DNA of 64,000 nt from JADGGM01 sp035277485 (lineage in GTDB: Bacteria; Gemmatimonadota; Gemmatimonadetes; Gemmatimonadales; Gemmatimonadaceae): positions 14,007-78,006 of the forward strand of contig DATEKK010000095.1 in assembly GCA_035277485.1 (NCBI GenBank), read 5' to 3'. Position 1 is the stretch's first letter. Each line of letters begins with the position of its first letter. The position numbers and the translations under genes are program-made. The notes under the pieces are model-generated. The model was not told the DNA's origin. It worked only from the letters and a program-made list of their open reading frames with translations, and ran no database searches. Shown here piece after piece: positions 55,851 through 64,000 of the stretch.

Positions 55851-56038
55851 AGCCACAGTACGTTCCCCGTGAGTTCTGAGGTGAACGGCAAGATGCGGGG
55901 TTCCGGCTGGTGCGTCAAGGGCCCGCCGGACTCGGCGGCCTGCCGCGTTGCGCGTTCGGGGTCCGCGCGTCGTCTACCATGCAGCCGGTCAGCCATCCGA
56001 CGTTAGGCGCAGCTCCCTTCCCTGTTTCGAGGCCACCC

Positions 56039-56512
56039 ATGTCGCTCGTTCGGAGTCTCTCGGCCGCGCTCGTTTTTGGTGCGGCTCTCGCGGTCCCGCC
56101 GTGCCACGCCCAACACGACAGCGCGCCCGCCGACTCGGCGAAAGTGGCCACGATCCATCGCTTGCTGGATCTCATGAAGACGCCGGCCAACATGTCGAGC
56201 ATGTTCGACGCCACGATCGCTGCCCAACGCAGCAGTCTCCCCGGCGTGCCGGCCGCGATGTGGGATGCCATCGCGGCTCGCGCGCATGCGTCGATTCCGC
56301 AGCTCGTCGATTCGCTCGTGCCGATTTACTCGCGGCATCTGACGCAGCAGGAGCTGGAGCAGCTCGTGCAGTTCTACTCGAGTCCGTTAGGCCAGCGCCT
56401 GGTCGACGTGCAGCCGCTCATTGCCAAGGAATCGATGGAGGCCGGGGCGCGGTGGGGCAAACAGATCGGCGAGCAGGTGTCGGACAGCATCCGAGCGGCC
56501 CGGAATCCATAG
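56039..56512 (+). CDS. Exported DUF2059-type protein
   Basis: 157 residues. The signal peptide ends near PPCHAQ; an ATG at 55979 is an alternative start. The mature protein is helical, with the DUF2059 block YSRHLTQQELEQLVQFYSSP followed by LGQRLVDVQPLIAKESMEAG. Function of the family is unknown. It lies between two ADOP units on the opposite strand and is convergent with the third, 5 nt away. Confidence 0.85.
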   Translation: MSLVRSLSAALVFGAALAVPPCHAQHDSAPADSAKVATIHRLLDLMKTPANMSSMFDATIAAQRSSLPGVPAAMWDAIAARAHASIPQLVDSLVPIYSRHLTQQELEQLVQFYSSPLGQRLVDVQPLIAKESMEAGARWGKQIGEQVSDSIRAARNP

Positions 56513-56517
56513 GGAGG

Positions 56518-59232
56518 TCAGTCCGCCCGCAGCGTCTGCGCCGGATCGATGCGCAGCGCCCGGCGTGCCGGCAGGTACGACGCCGGCAACGCGATCAGCG
56601 CGACGAGTGCCGCAATGACCACGAAGGTGAGCGGGTCGGCGGCGCCCACGCCGTAGAGCATGCTCGCGAGGCACCGCGTGGCGGCAACGGCGGCCGCGGT
56701 GCCGAGGACTAAGCCTAACGCTACCAGCCGCAGACCGCCGGCGACGACGCGCGTCACCACGGTGCGTGGGTCGGCGCCGAGCGCGAGACGAATGCCGATC
56801 TCGCGCATGCGTTGGCTCACGGTGTACGCGATCACGCCCGACAGACCGAGGGCGGCGAGCACGAGCGCGACGACCGCGAATGCGGTGAGCAGCGACGTCG
56901 CGAATCGCGTCGGCGCGAGGGAGTCGCGCAGGAACGTGTCACCGGACAGAATCGGTCGGACGAAGATGTGCGGGTCGACCGCCATGATGGCGCGTTTGAT
57001 CATCGGCGCCGCGGCATCGCCCGACAGGCCGGTGCGAACGACTAACGGAACCTCGCCGGCGTACGGGTAGCCCGTGTAGACCTGCAGCGCCGCGACGTCG
57101 CCGATCTCGCCGGGCATGCGTGTGTCGTCGACGACGCCGACGACGGTCGACCATTGCGCCAACGGCTGGCCAGGGAACGCTATCGGACGAACCAGGGAGC
57201 CGAGCGCGTGTCCGTCCGGCCAGAGGCGGCGGGCGAGCGCGCGGTTCACGAGCACTTCGGGGGACCATGACCCGCGCCGTATGGGAGGCGGCGATGAATC
57301 CGGCAGGCGCCCCGCGACGAGTGCGATGCCCGCAACGCGGAAATAGTCCGGGGTGATCATCACGGTGCCGAGTACCGGCACGCTCGTGACGTGGCCGGCG
57401 CGATCCGCCTCGGTTTCGAGGCCATCCCCGGCCCATCCCTTCCCCGGCATCACGCCAATCGCGACGCCGCGAACGCCGTGGAGCGCGGCCAGATGCCTAA
57501 CGACCTCGTCGCGGATCGCGAGCCTTTGTTCGCGCGTAGCCGCGATCAGGATGTCGGCATAGTCGAGACCGCGCGGCTCGAAGCCGAGCGGCATGCGCTG
57601 GAGCGCCGCGAACGAGCGCACGAGCAGGCCGGAAGCCACGAGCAGCGTGAGCGACGCGGCGATCTGCAACACGACGAGGCTCGATCGCACGCGGCGCGAA
57701 GCGATGCTCGCCGAACCGCCGCGCGTTTCGCGGCGGAGCACATCGCCGACGGGGTTGAGTCCCGCGAAAAATGCGGGCGCCGATCCGAACAGGAGTCCGG
57801 TGAGCACGGACACGCCGAGTGTCCAGAGCAGGACGGCCGGCTCGATGTGCGCGTTGGCGAGGCGGTCGAGCGCGGGCGGTCGGAGCGCGACGATGATGCG
57901 CAGCGCGAGCCATGCCACTCCGGCGCCTAACGCTCCCCCCGCCAGCGCGAGCGACAGGCTCTCGGTGAGCACTTGCCGGGCGAGGCGTCGCCGGCCGGCG
58001 CCTAACGCTCCGCGGATGGCGAACTCGCGCTGGCGCGTCCACGCGCGGGCGAGCAGCAGGTTGGCGACCGTGGCGCACGCGATGAGCAGCAGTGCGTCGA
58101 CGGCCGCGAACAAAATGTGCAGGGAGCGCGTCGCGGGCGCATTGACGAAGTCCTGCGCACGCATCACGCGCAGGCGTCCGCCCAGTCCTCCCTCATGCGG
58201 CATGCTTGCGGCAATGTCCTGCAGCTCGCGGGATGCCGCATCTAACGTGACTCCGCGGCGCAGCAGGGCGAAGACCGCGGGGCCCATGTCGAGGCTCCCG
58301 CTTCCGCCATTGGACGCGGAGCCCAAGTCGTCCGGCACCCACATATCCGGCGGCGTTTTCCCGGATAGGGGGATATTCAGGCCAGCCGGTGTGACGCCAA
58401 CGATCGTGAGCGGGCGTCCATCGAGCGAAACGGTGCGACCGACGATGTCGGGGCGGCCGGCGTAGCCGTGTTGCCAGAGCGCGGCACTGATCAGCGCCAC
58501 GTTAGGCGGGCCCTTGGGAACAACATCCTGGGCCGTGAACGCGCGCCCAACGACCGGTTGGACGCCGAGCATCGGGAGAAAGTTGACCGTGATCACGGCG
58601 CTGGTGAGCGTGTCGACCGTGCCGCTGGAGTCGACGGAGAACATGTCCTCGGACGCGGCCGCGATCTCTTCGACCGTGTGCGTGCGCTGCTGCCACGCGT
58701 CGATCAACGAACCGCCGACCGGCCGGCGCTCAAAGCGACTGTCGCCGCGAAAGCGGTCGTTCTCCTGCATGGGCATCACCATGCGGTCGCCGTTCGGGTA
58801 GTCGAGCGGCGAGAGCAGCAGGCGATGCACGGCGCTGAAGATGGCCGTGTTGGCGCCGATGCCAAGCGCCAGCGTTAGGACGGCGGCCGCGGTGAACGCG
58901 GGGCTCGTGGCGAAGCGGCGCATCGCGAGGCGCAGGTCTTCGCGCAGGTCGTCGGCGCCCTGGCGCATCCATTGATGGCGCTCGCGGCGCTCCGCGGAGC
59001 GGCGGAGCTCGCGGCGCACGTCGCTCTCGGGAGAACCGAGGCGGCGCAACGCTTCTGCGCGCGCGTCGGCGGGCGACATTCCGGCACGCATGAGCCGTTC
59101 GACGCGCTCGGCGAGGAAGGCATCGAGCTCGGCGTCCGCGTCGGCGCGGGCGGCCATGCGCGTGAAGAGCGGGAGCTTGAAGAGCCGGCGCACGCCGGCG
59201 CGGATGCCGTGGGCCTCGCGGCCGCGGCTCAT
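56518..59232 (-). CDS. ADOP-type orphan ABC permease 3
   Basis: 904 residues from the ATG at 59232, overlapping the PadR stop by 4 nt. N-terminal segment ERLMRAGMSPADARAEALRR, then TLALGIGANTAIFSAVHRLL, two MacB-like permease halves, and the end ARRALRIDPAQTLRAD. Same architecture as the other two ADOP genes. The extra upstream open frame is an out-of-frame reading of the PadR gene. Function presumed in export or envelope maintenance. Confidence 0.9.
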   Translation of the reverse strand: MSRGREAHGIRAGVRRLFKLPLFTRMAARADADAELDAFLAERVERLMRAGMSPADARAEALRRLGSPESDVRRELRRSAERRERHQWMRQGADDLREDLRLAMRRFATSPAFTAAAVLTLALGIGANTAIFSAVHRLLLSPLDYPNGDRMVMPMQENDRFRGDSRFERRPVGGSLIDAWQQRTHTVEEIAAASEDMFSVDSSGTVDTLTSAVITVNFLPMLGVQPVVGRAFTAQDVVPKGPPNVALISAALWQHGYAGRPDIVGRTVSLDGRPLTIVGVTPAGLNIPLSGKTPPDMWVPDDLGSASNGGSGSLDMGPAVFALLRRGVTLDAASRELQDIAASMPHEGGLGGRLRVMRAQDFVNAPATRSLHILFAAVDALLLIACATVANLLLARAWTRQREFAIRGALGAGRRRLARQVLTESLSLALAGGALGAGVAWLALRIIVALRPPALDRLANAHIEPAVLLWTLGVSVLTGLLFGSAPAFFAGLNPVGDVLRRETRGGSASIASRRVRSSLVVLQIAASLTLLVASGLLVRSFAALQRMPLGFEPRGLDYADILIAATREQRLAIRDEVVRHLAALHGVRGVAIGVMPGKGWAGDGLETEADRAGHVTSVPVLGTVMITPDYFRVAGIALVAGRLPDSSPPPIRRGSWSPEVLVNRALARRLWPDGHALGSLVRPIAFPGQPLAQWSTVVGVVDDTRMPGEIGDVAALQVYTGYPYAGEVPLVVRTGLSGDAAAPMIKRAIMAVDPHIFVRPILSGDTFLRDSLAPTRFATSLLTAFAVVALVLAALGLSGVIAYTVSQRMREIGIRLALGADPRTVVTRVVAGGLRLVALGLVLGTAAAVAATRCLASMLYGVGAADPLTFVVIAALVALIALPASYLPARRALRIDPAQTLRAD

Positions 59233-59558
59233 CGCTCGGCGCTCCGGGCGGTGAGGATGGCGGTGAGCGTCTTCACGTGGTCGATGAGCTCCGACGACTC
59301 GGCGCGCAGGCGCGCGCGTCCGGCGGCCGTCAGGCGGTAGTAGCGGGCACGGCGGCCGTTCTCGGTGATGCCCCACTCGGCCGCGAGGAGCTCACGTTCC
59401 TCGAGGCGGTGCAGCGCCTGGAGGAGCGCGGCATCGGTGACGTCGATGCGTCCGCCGGAGCGCGACTCGAGCCAGGTGGTGATCTCGACGCCGTGCATGG
59501 GGCCCCAGGAGAGGGTCTTGAGCACGAGGACATCGAGCGTTCCCTTGAGCAGGGCCAT
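59229..59558 (-). CDS. PadR-family transcriptional regulator 3
   Basis: 109 residues. ALLKGTLDVLVLKTLSWGPMH, DAALLQALHRLEERELLAAEWG, NGRRARYYRLTAAGRARL: nearly the same as regulator 1 across the DNA-binding part. Co-translated with ADOP permease 3. The 278-nt gap upstream shows no other gene. Confidence 0.9.
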   Translation of the reverse strand: MALLKGTLDVLVLKTLSWGPMHGVEITTWLESRSGGRIDVTDAALLQALHRLEERELLAAEWGITENGRRARYYRLTAAGRARLRAESSELIDHVKTLTAILTARSAER

Positions 59559-59836
59559 GGGCGCCGCACCTCTAACTTGCTTGGGAAAGATGCTTAGCGT
59601 AACTGTCCGCTAGGATGCGATAGCTGACCGCGAAGCGCAAGGGGGATGCGCGGGAGGCGGCGCGTGCTCGAGGGCCCGGAGCCGGCGTGGCGTCAGGCGC
59701 CTCGAGCGGCGGCGCACCATCACGACTTACGTTTTGGCCGAATCGGCGACGCGGGTGTCGCGTTGGATCGAGATTGTCGCTGGCGAGTCCAAACTGGCGG
59801 CCAGAGTTGAATCGCCTAACGGAGAGAACCCGCGGC

Positions 59837-60238
59837 CTACGAAATGGCTCGCTGGTCTGGTGGGGTCCGAGCCGCTCGCGCGCTCCAAAGCGCTCGCGCC
59901 GAAAGGATGATGCCAAACGTTCCGGTCACTCCAAGTACATAGAGTGTCCAGACGAAGAAGTAGGCTCCGGCCGTCCGTTTGACGCCGACGCCGGCGCCGG
60001 TCATGTGGAGGACCGGCATCGCCACTGCCAAGAGCGAACCGAGGAGGAGAATGATCAACCCCCGGCGGCGATCGCTCCATAGTAGTGCCCCGCACAAATA
60101 GACCGCGAGGATGCCGATCGCAATGAGATTCACGAGACCTCCTCCCGCGAACCCAAGCACGATGTCCTGCGAAATATGCACGGTTATCAACAGGATCGAG
60201 AGGAGCGACGTCACGACGAGGAGGAGGTTCGATTTCAT
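59837..60238 (-). CDS. Four-helix membrane protein of unknown function
   Basis: 133 residues from the ATG at 60238. Hydrophobic segments near residues 4-24, 30-52, 60-78 and 90-118 (YFFVWTLYVLGVTGTFGIIL). No family recognised. It stands alone on the minus strand after the PadR/ADOP block. The alternative longer start at 60322 adds an unrelated basic segment. Confidence 0.6.
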   Translation of the reverse strand: MKSNLLLVVTSLLSILLITVHISQDIVLGFAGGGLVNLIAIGILAVYLCGALLWSDRRRGLIILLLGSLLAVAMPVLHMTGAGVGVKRTAGAYFFVWTLYVLGVTGTFGIILSARALWSARAARTPPDQRAIS

Positions 60239-60500
60239 TGTGACGCTCCGGGGGATGGGCCGCGTGGCATTGCAGTCGACCGTACGAGTAGACGTCATCC
60301 TGGTGTCGGCGTCAATGCCCACAGTCGAAATTGCGCAGGGAGCGCGCGCGTATGGCCGCGCTTCGGAACGGCGAGCGAGTCATGCCCCTCGAGGAGCGGC
60401 GCCCGAGAGCAGACTGAGAGACCACCGAATCGTGTATGCCTCGGCCTATCGACTCAGCCCGGCAGGCGTTAGGCTTTTAGGCAACTCGAGGAAGGCAGAG

Positions 60501-60926
60501 ATGGCGGACACACGGATCTACGCAGACTTCAACGGGATCGACCGACCCGCCGTGGCGAACGGGTGCCTCGCCGTCGCGCTAGATACGATGGGAAGTGTGC
60601 ACGATCTTTCGAACGCCGGGCTACGACTCACCGAAGGCTTGCGTTTGACGATCTGGGATGCGAGCGATGAAGCCGCGGACCTGGAGGCAGATGCCACCGC
60701 GCGGTACGACGCCGCGGCCGACATCTGGTGGGCCGATCTCGGCGACGGGGGCTACCGCTATGTGCCAGCCAAGAATCGCGATGCCGACCCGCGCTTTCTC
60801 TGTCTCGTTTGTCGGGCGGACATCGCCAGCCAAGGCACGGCGCGGGGCGCGGTCGTAACGGCCGGGAAAGTCTGCCCTCACTGCGGCACGCCAATGAGCG
60901 CAGCGATCGCGCCACCAGCTGCCTAA
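60501..60926 (+). CDS. Hypothetical protein with C-terminal zinc ribbon
   Basis: 141 residues from the ATG at 60501 with ggaaggcagag upstream. Residues 1-95 form an unrecognised mixed domain (ADFNGIDRPAVANGCLAVAL). The C-terminus has two CxxC pairs, CLVCRAD near 102 and CPHCGTPM near 126, typical of a zinc ribbon. Could be a nucleic-acid or protein-binding adaptor. The TAA stop lies in a GCCTAAC heptamer. The 172 nt after it show no gene. Confidence 0.65.
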   Translation: MADTRIYADFNGIDRPAVANGCLAVALDTMGSVHDLSNAGLRLTEGLRLTIWDASDEAADLEADATARYDAAADIWWADLGDGGYRYVPAKNRDADPRFLCLVCRADIASQGTARGAVVTAGKVCPHCGTPMSAAIAPPAA

Positions 60927-61098
60927 CGAACATTCTTAGAGACGCAGTCCGCGGATTACTAACGTTGGATGAGCTTGTGGCCGAGTTTTTGGAGACAGTC
61001 CCACCAAGTACGGCCGATGCTGGGACGAAAAGAGCAAGGGTTCCTAACGGTCTCCAATTCCATGCTACGATAATGGGCCAGACTGGAGGGCGATCTGC

Positions 61099-61671
61099 AT
61101 GCGGTCAACCAAGCGATACGCGCTCGTCGTAGTCAGCCTTCTCATTGTTGGACCGCAGGCGGTTGCTCAACACGGTGGTGATTCGAGTGCCGTCCCTGTT
61201 CCACCTTGGCGTGACAGCGTTCGGTACGGCGGTGGGCCGTCCGTCGGGCCGCCGCCGTCCGACTTCGTGGGTACCGCACCGCCACCGCCAACGCGCTGGT
61301 GCCTGCGAGCAACCGGGCGTGCGAGCGGCGACCTCGGAGGTCCATGGACGGAAACGAGTCGCGGCTGGCTTCGACAGATTCTGAGCGACACCACCGATAT
61401 GGGTGATACTTGGCGGAAGGTCTTGGGTGGTGCCCCCAAGCTGACGCCGGCGGACAGCATTGTTCAGATCGAGGACGAAGCGACCTGTCGCGACGTCGCA
61501 CAGATTCTCAATCGGGAATTGCTCGGGTGGCGTGTCGGACCGCCGCCCGTCGTCATCTTCCGCGTGCGAGACTATCTCATCGCGTATCCATCCAACGCTC
61601 GCCGAGGCGAATTTGGCCTCGTGGTCGGCATGAGCTTGCAGCGACAAATCCGTGGTGTCGCCGGGTGGTAG
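61099..61671 (+). CDS. Exported hypothetical protein, Pro-rich linker
   Basis: 190 residues. The signal peptide RYALVVVSLLIVGPQAVAQ is followed by a Pro/Gly-rich linker and a compact C-terminal region (VQIEDEATCRDVAQILNREL, VVIFRVRDYLIAYPSN) with two cysteines (RWCLRA, ATCRDV) that could form a disulfide. No family recognised. ggagg precedes the ATG, and a tacgataat -10-like sequence lies at 61063-61071. Confidence 0.65.
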   Translation: MRSTKRYALVVVSLLIVGPQAVAQHGGDSSAVPVPPWRDSVRYGGGPSVGPPPSDFVGTAPPPPTRWCLRATGRASGDLGGPWTETSRGWLRQILSDTTDMGDTWRKVLGGAPKLTPADSIVQIEDEATCRDVAQILNRELLGWRVGPPPVVIFRVRDYLIAYPSNARRGEFGLVVGMSLQRQIRGVAGW

Positions 61672-61741
61672 ACCGGGCCGTTCGGCATTGCAGAACGTGA
61701 CACAGGAGGTCTACGACCGGTTCGCGCCGACTTTGCCGCAA

Positions 61742-61814
<73 letters not shown>

Positions 61815-62065
61815 TCGCTAAGAGAGACAACGACTTACCAACGCCTGCAATTTAGCACCTGGGCAAAATCTGTCCAAATCGGTCTAGGCTCCGGCGCCCG
61901 CGCTGCTCTTTTCGGCTGGAGAGATCATCAGGCCGCACTGTCCTGGGGCTCGTACGCCTTGACGCCGGCTATGGATGATACGAGGCTGAGAATAACCACA
62001 GATGTCGATAAGGCTCTCAGGCGTTCCACGAGCGAGCCCTTCGTTAGGCAAGTATCGAGGTGACG

Positions 62066-62437
62066 ATGGAGAACACGTCGAGAACCCAGACCGTTCGCCG
62101 GTGGTACACGCGTCCCGTTTTCTTCGTCGCCGACATCAAGCGCGCAGCGCGCTTCTACGTCGATATGCTCGGCTTCGAGAAAGGATGGCACGAAGGAGAC
62201 GGCGCGGGAACGGTGTGCCAGGTCAATCACGGCGAGTGCGAAATCATCCTCTGCGAAGACGCAACGCGCCGCGACCGAAGCCGCCTCTTCATCGAGCTGA
62301 CGGCCGAGGGACACGCAGATCTCCGCCGCGAGTTCGCGGAGCGCTCCGTGCCGACCAAGGAGACGTGGTGGGGCTATGACACGATCGAGGTCGACGACCC
62401 GGACGGTAACGAGCTGTTCTTCCCTCGACCCGATTGA
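62066..62437 (+). CDS. VOC-fold (glyoxalase/bleomycin-resistance-like) protein 1
   Basis: 123 residues, ATG at 62066 after gaggtg. beta-alpha-beta-beta-beta modules: RPVFFVADIKRAARFYVDML, GFEKGWHEGD, then DPDGNELFFPRP. Possible metal ligands are the His of WHEGD and the Glu of NELFF. Function may be resistance to a small electrophile or antibiotic, or a dioxygenase-like reaction. It overlaps the next VOC gene. Confidence 0.85.
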   Translation: MENTSRTQTVRRWYTRPVFFVADIKRAARFYVDMLGFEKGWHEGDGAGTVCQVNHGECEIILCEDATRRDRSRLFIELTAEGHADLRREFAERSVPTKETWWGYDTIEVDDPDGNELFFPRPD

Positions 62438-62841
62438 GCGCGAGCGCCGTGGAAGCGAAAGCCGTTTTCGAATCGGCCTTCCCATACGGCGAAGACCTCA
62501 TGTCGCTGCCGGTCGCTGATCTGGATGCGGCCGCGGACTGGTACGGGCGTCACTTCGCCATGGTGGAAGTTGAGCGCAAGGCAGGGCCGACGCCAACGGT
62601 CGTCATGCAGCGCGACCGCGTACGCATCGGCTTTTCCGTCAACGGCGGCGACAGCTCGCAGGAAGGCGCTGGTATCCGCGTGAGCGACATCCACGCCGCA
62701 CGATCGGAGTTGGAGAGCCGCGGCGTGAACATTGGCAACTGGCGAGTCGATGAGCAGGACGGAATACGATTCCAGGTGTTCTTCGTCGTCGCGCCCGACG
62801 GGCTCTGCTACTATTTCCATCAGCCGCTCACAGCGGCTTGA
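62434..62841 (+). CDS. VOC-fold protein 2
   Basis: 135 residues. The TTG at 62434 overlaps the previous stop (TTGA); a GTG at 62449 is an alternative. VOC pattern: LMSLPVADLDAAADWYGRHF, SDIHAARSELESRGV, VAPDGLCYYFHQP. Two adjacent VOC proteins, each with one module pair, may form a heterodimer. Confidence 0.8.
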   Translation: MSASAVEAKAVFESAFPYGEDLMSLPVADLDAAADWYGRHFAMVEVERKAGPTPTVVMQRDRVRIGFSVNGGDSSQEGAGIRVSDIHAARSELESRGVNIGNWRVDEQDGIRFQVFFVVAPDGLCYYFHQPLTAA

Positions 62842-63031
62842 CGTTACGTTAGGCAAGACTTGAGCGGTGCGCCTGGCGCACGCCGCGATGCGGTCGCGCC
62901 ACACGCCACGGCGCTTGCGCTGGTGGGCCAGTCGGGCTCGCGGTCGCCACCCGCGGATCTGTTGGCGAACGGTGTGCGGGGCCGGTACATTAGAGCGGCC
63001 TTCCGCCGACCTCCGTCCCGACCCAGGCGTC

Positions 63032-64000
63032 ATGACTGATCTCCAGTCTCGCGTCCAACAATCACTGTCCGGCAGCTACACCCTCGAGCGCGAGCTCGGC
63101 GGCGGCGGCATGTCCAAGGTATTCGTCGCGCACGAGCACAGCCTTGGACGCACGGTGGTGGTGAAGCTGCTCTCGCCCGAACTCGCCGCGGCTCTGTCGG
63201 CAACGCGCTTCGAGCGCGAGATCCGCGTCGCGGCGTCGCTCCAACAGGCGAACATCGTCCCGGTGCTCACGACGGGCACGGTGGAAGGCCTGCCCTACTA
63301 CACGATGCCGTACGTCGAAGGCGAGAGTCTGCGGGCGCGACTCGGACGCGGACCGCTGGCGATCGGCGAAGCCGTGAGCATTCTGCGCGATGTGTCGCGC
63401 GCGCTCGCCTACGCGCACGACCACGGCGTCGTGCACCGCGACATCAAACCGGACAACGTGCTGTTGTCCGGCCACACCGCGGTCGTCACCGACTTCGGGA
63501 TCGCGAAGGCCATCGCAGCCGCGGCCGACGGTGCGTTAGGCGCCACGCTCACGCAGCTCGGCACCGCGGTGGGCACGCCGACCTACATGGCGCCGGAGCA
63601 GGCAGCGGGCGATCCGAGCACCGATCACCGCGCGGACATCTACGCGTTCGGGTGCATGGCGTACGAGCTGCTCGCGGGGCAGCCGCCCTTCCCCGGCCTG
63701 CCGCCGCACAAGCTGCTGGTCGCGCACATGGGCGAGACGCCCAAGCCCATCGGCGAGCTACGGTCCGACTGTCCCGCGACGCTCGCGGCGCTCGTCATGC
63801 AATGCCTGGCGAAAGATCCGGCCTCGCGTCCCGCGAGTGCCACCGAGCTCTTGCAGCGACTCGACGCCGTGGCGTCGCCATCCGCGCCGCAGGCCGCGAT
63901 GCCGGCGATTCTGTTAGGCGGCCGCACGATGCTCGTGCGCGCCCTGGCGGTGTACGCGGTCGCCTTTCTCGCCGTCGCGGTCGTCGCGCGCGCGGCCATC
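63032..64000 (+). CDS. Hanks-type Ser/Thr protein kinase (C-terminus beyond window edge)
   Basis: 323 codons in frame to the right edge. Full kinase domain: P-loop LGGGGMSKVFVAHE near residue 22, VVVKLLS with the catalytic Lys, HRDIKPDNVLL near 140, DFGIAKA, GTPTYMAPEQ, and YAFGCMAYELLAGQPPF. The segment near 300-320 (VRALAVYAVAFLAVAVVARA) is a transmembrane helix; a C-terminal extracytoplasmic domain beyond the edge is expected. The kinase would be opposed by the PP2C phosphatase at 26 kb. No partner is adjacent in the window. Confidence 0.95.
   Translation, partial: MTDLQSRVQQSLSGSYTLERELGGGGMSKVFVAHEHSLGRTVVVKLLSPELAAALSATRFEREIRVAASLQQANIVPVLTTGTVEGLPYYTMPYVEGESLRARLGRGPLAIGEAVSILRDVSRALAYAHDHGVVHRDIKPDNVLLSGHTAVVTDFGIAKAIAAAADGALGATLTQLGTAVGTPTYMAPEQAAGDPSTDHRADIYAFGCMAYELLAGQPPFPGLPPHKLLVAHMGETPKPIGELRSDCPATLAALVMQCLAKDPASRPASATELLQRLDAVASPSAPQAAMPAILLGGRTMLVRALAVYAVAFLAVAVVARAAI

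Overview
The window is 64 kb of very GC-rich bacterial chromosome with short intergenic gaps and many 1-8 nt start/stop overlaps. I think it is from a Gemmatimonadota-like soil bacterium. The grounds are the three PadR plus orphan MacB-type permease pairs (the ADOP arrangement), a C-terminally anchored Ser/Thr kinase at the right edge, the FHA/PP2C signalling genes, and the mix of Gram-negative envelope genes (FtsEX-EnvC, TolC/RND efflux, heptosyltransferase-like enzyme). This placement is inferred from content and not proven. I see no prophage, insertion sequence, CRISPR array or plasmid genes.

Layout. 1-5.3 kb, minus strand: mfd (cut at the left edge), a BatA-like protein and a DUF58 protein, in overlapping frames. 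5.3-5.8 kb: a large palindromic element. 5.8-13.6 kb, plus strand: lepA, a family 9 glycosyltransferase, then a tightly coupled run of ROK kinase, PfkB kinase, STAS-GHKL ATPase fusion, STAS-like/winged-helix protein, small barrel-like protein and a Cys/Met-metabolism PLP enzyme. 13.8-16.5 kb: ftsE-ftsX-envC-like. 16.6-22.9 kb: a His-rich exported peptide followed by a heavy-metal RND efflux operon (outer membrane channel, adaptor, pump). 23-26 kb: pckA and an HD phosphohydrolase. 25.9-28.2 kb, minus: FHA protein, PP2C phosphatase and a 59-residue protein. 28.4-34 kb: a small membrane protein, uvrA, tRNA-Asn, purE-purK. 34-37.1 kb, minus: a cytochrome b561-like protein, a molybdopterin oxidoreductase, a lipoprotein, an AcvB/VirJ-type hydrolase and a hotdog protein. 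37.3-41.7 kb, plus: KefB-type antiporter, holB, moaC, lytic transglycosylase. 41.8-43.8 kb, minus: MltD-like LysM transglycosylase and a LeuA-C-terminus-like protein. 43.9-48.4 kb, plus: a class A beta-lactamase-fold protein, then a TPR protein / sigma-54 activator / GGDEF protein module preceded by a sigma-54-type promoter and a palindrome. 49.6-59.6 kb: three PadR regulator plus ADOP permease pairs. 59.8-64 kb: small hypothetical genes, tRNA-Lys, two VOC-fold proteins and the start of a Ser/Thr kinase.

The most striking signal is not a gene. The heptamer GTTAGGC (reverse GCCTAAC) occurs about 85 times by eye on the two strands, where base composition predicts roughly seven. It lies mostly inside genes, where it supplies most of the otherwise rare TTA leucine codons, and sometimes on stop codons. 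The related GTTGGGC is also frequent. Other leads are the STAS/ATPase module inside a metabolic operon, the sigma-54-linked TPR/EBP/GGDEF cluster, and -10-like hexamers only 5-6 nt from several start codons, which suggest leaderless mRNAs.
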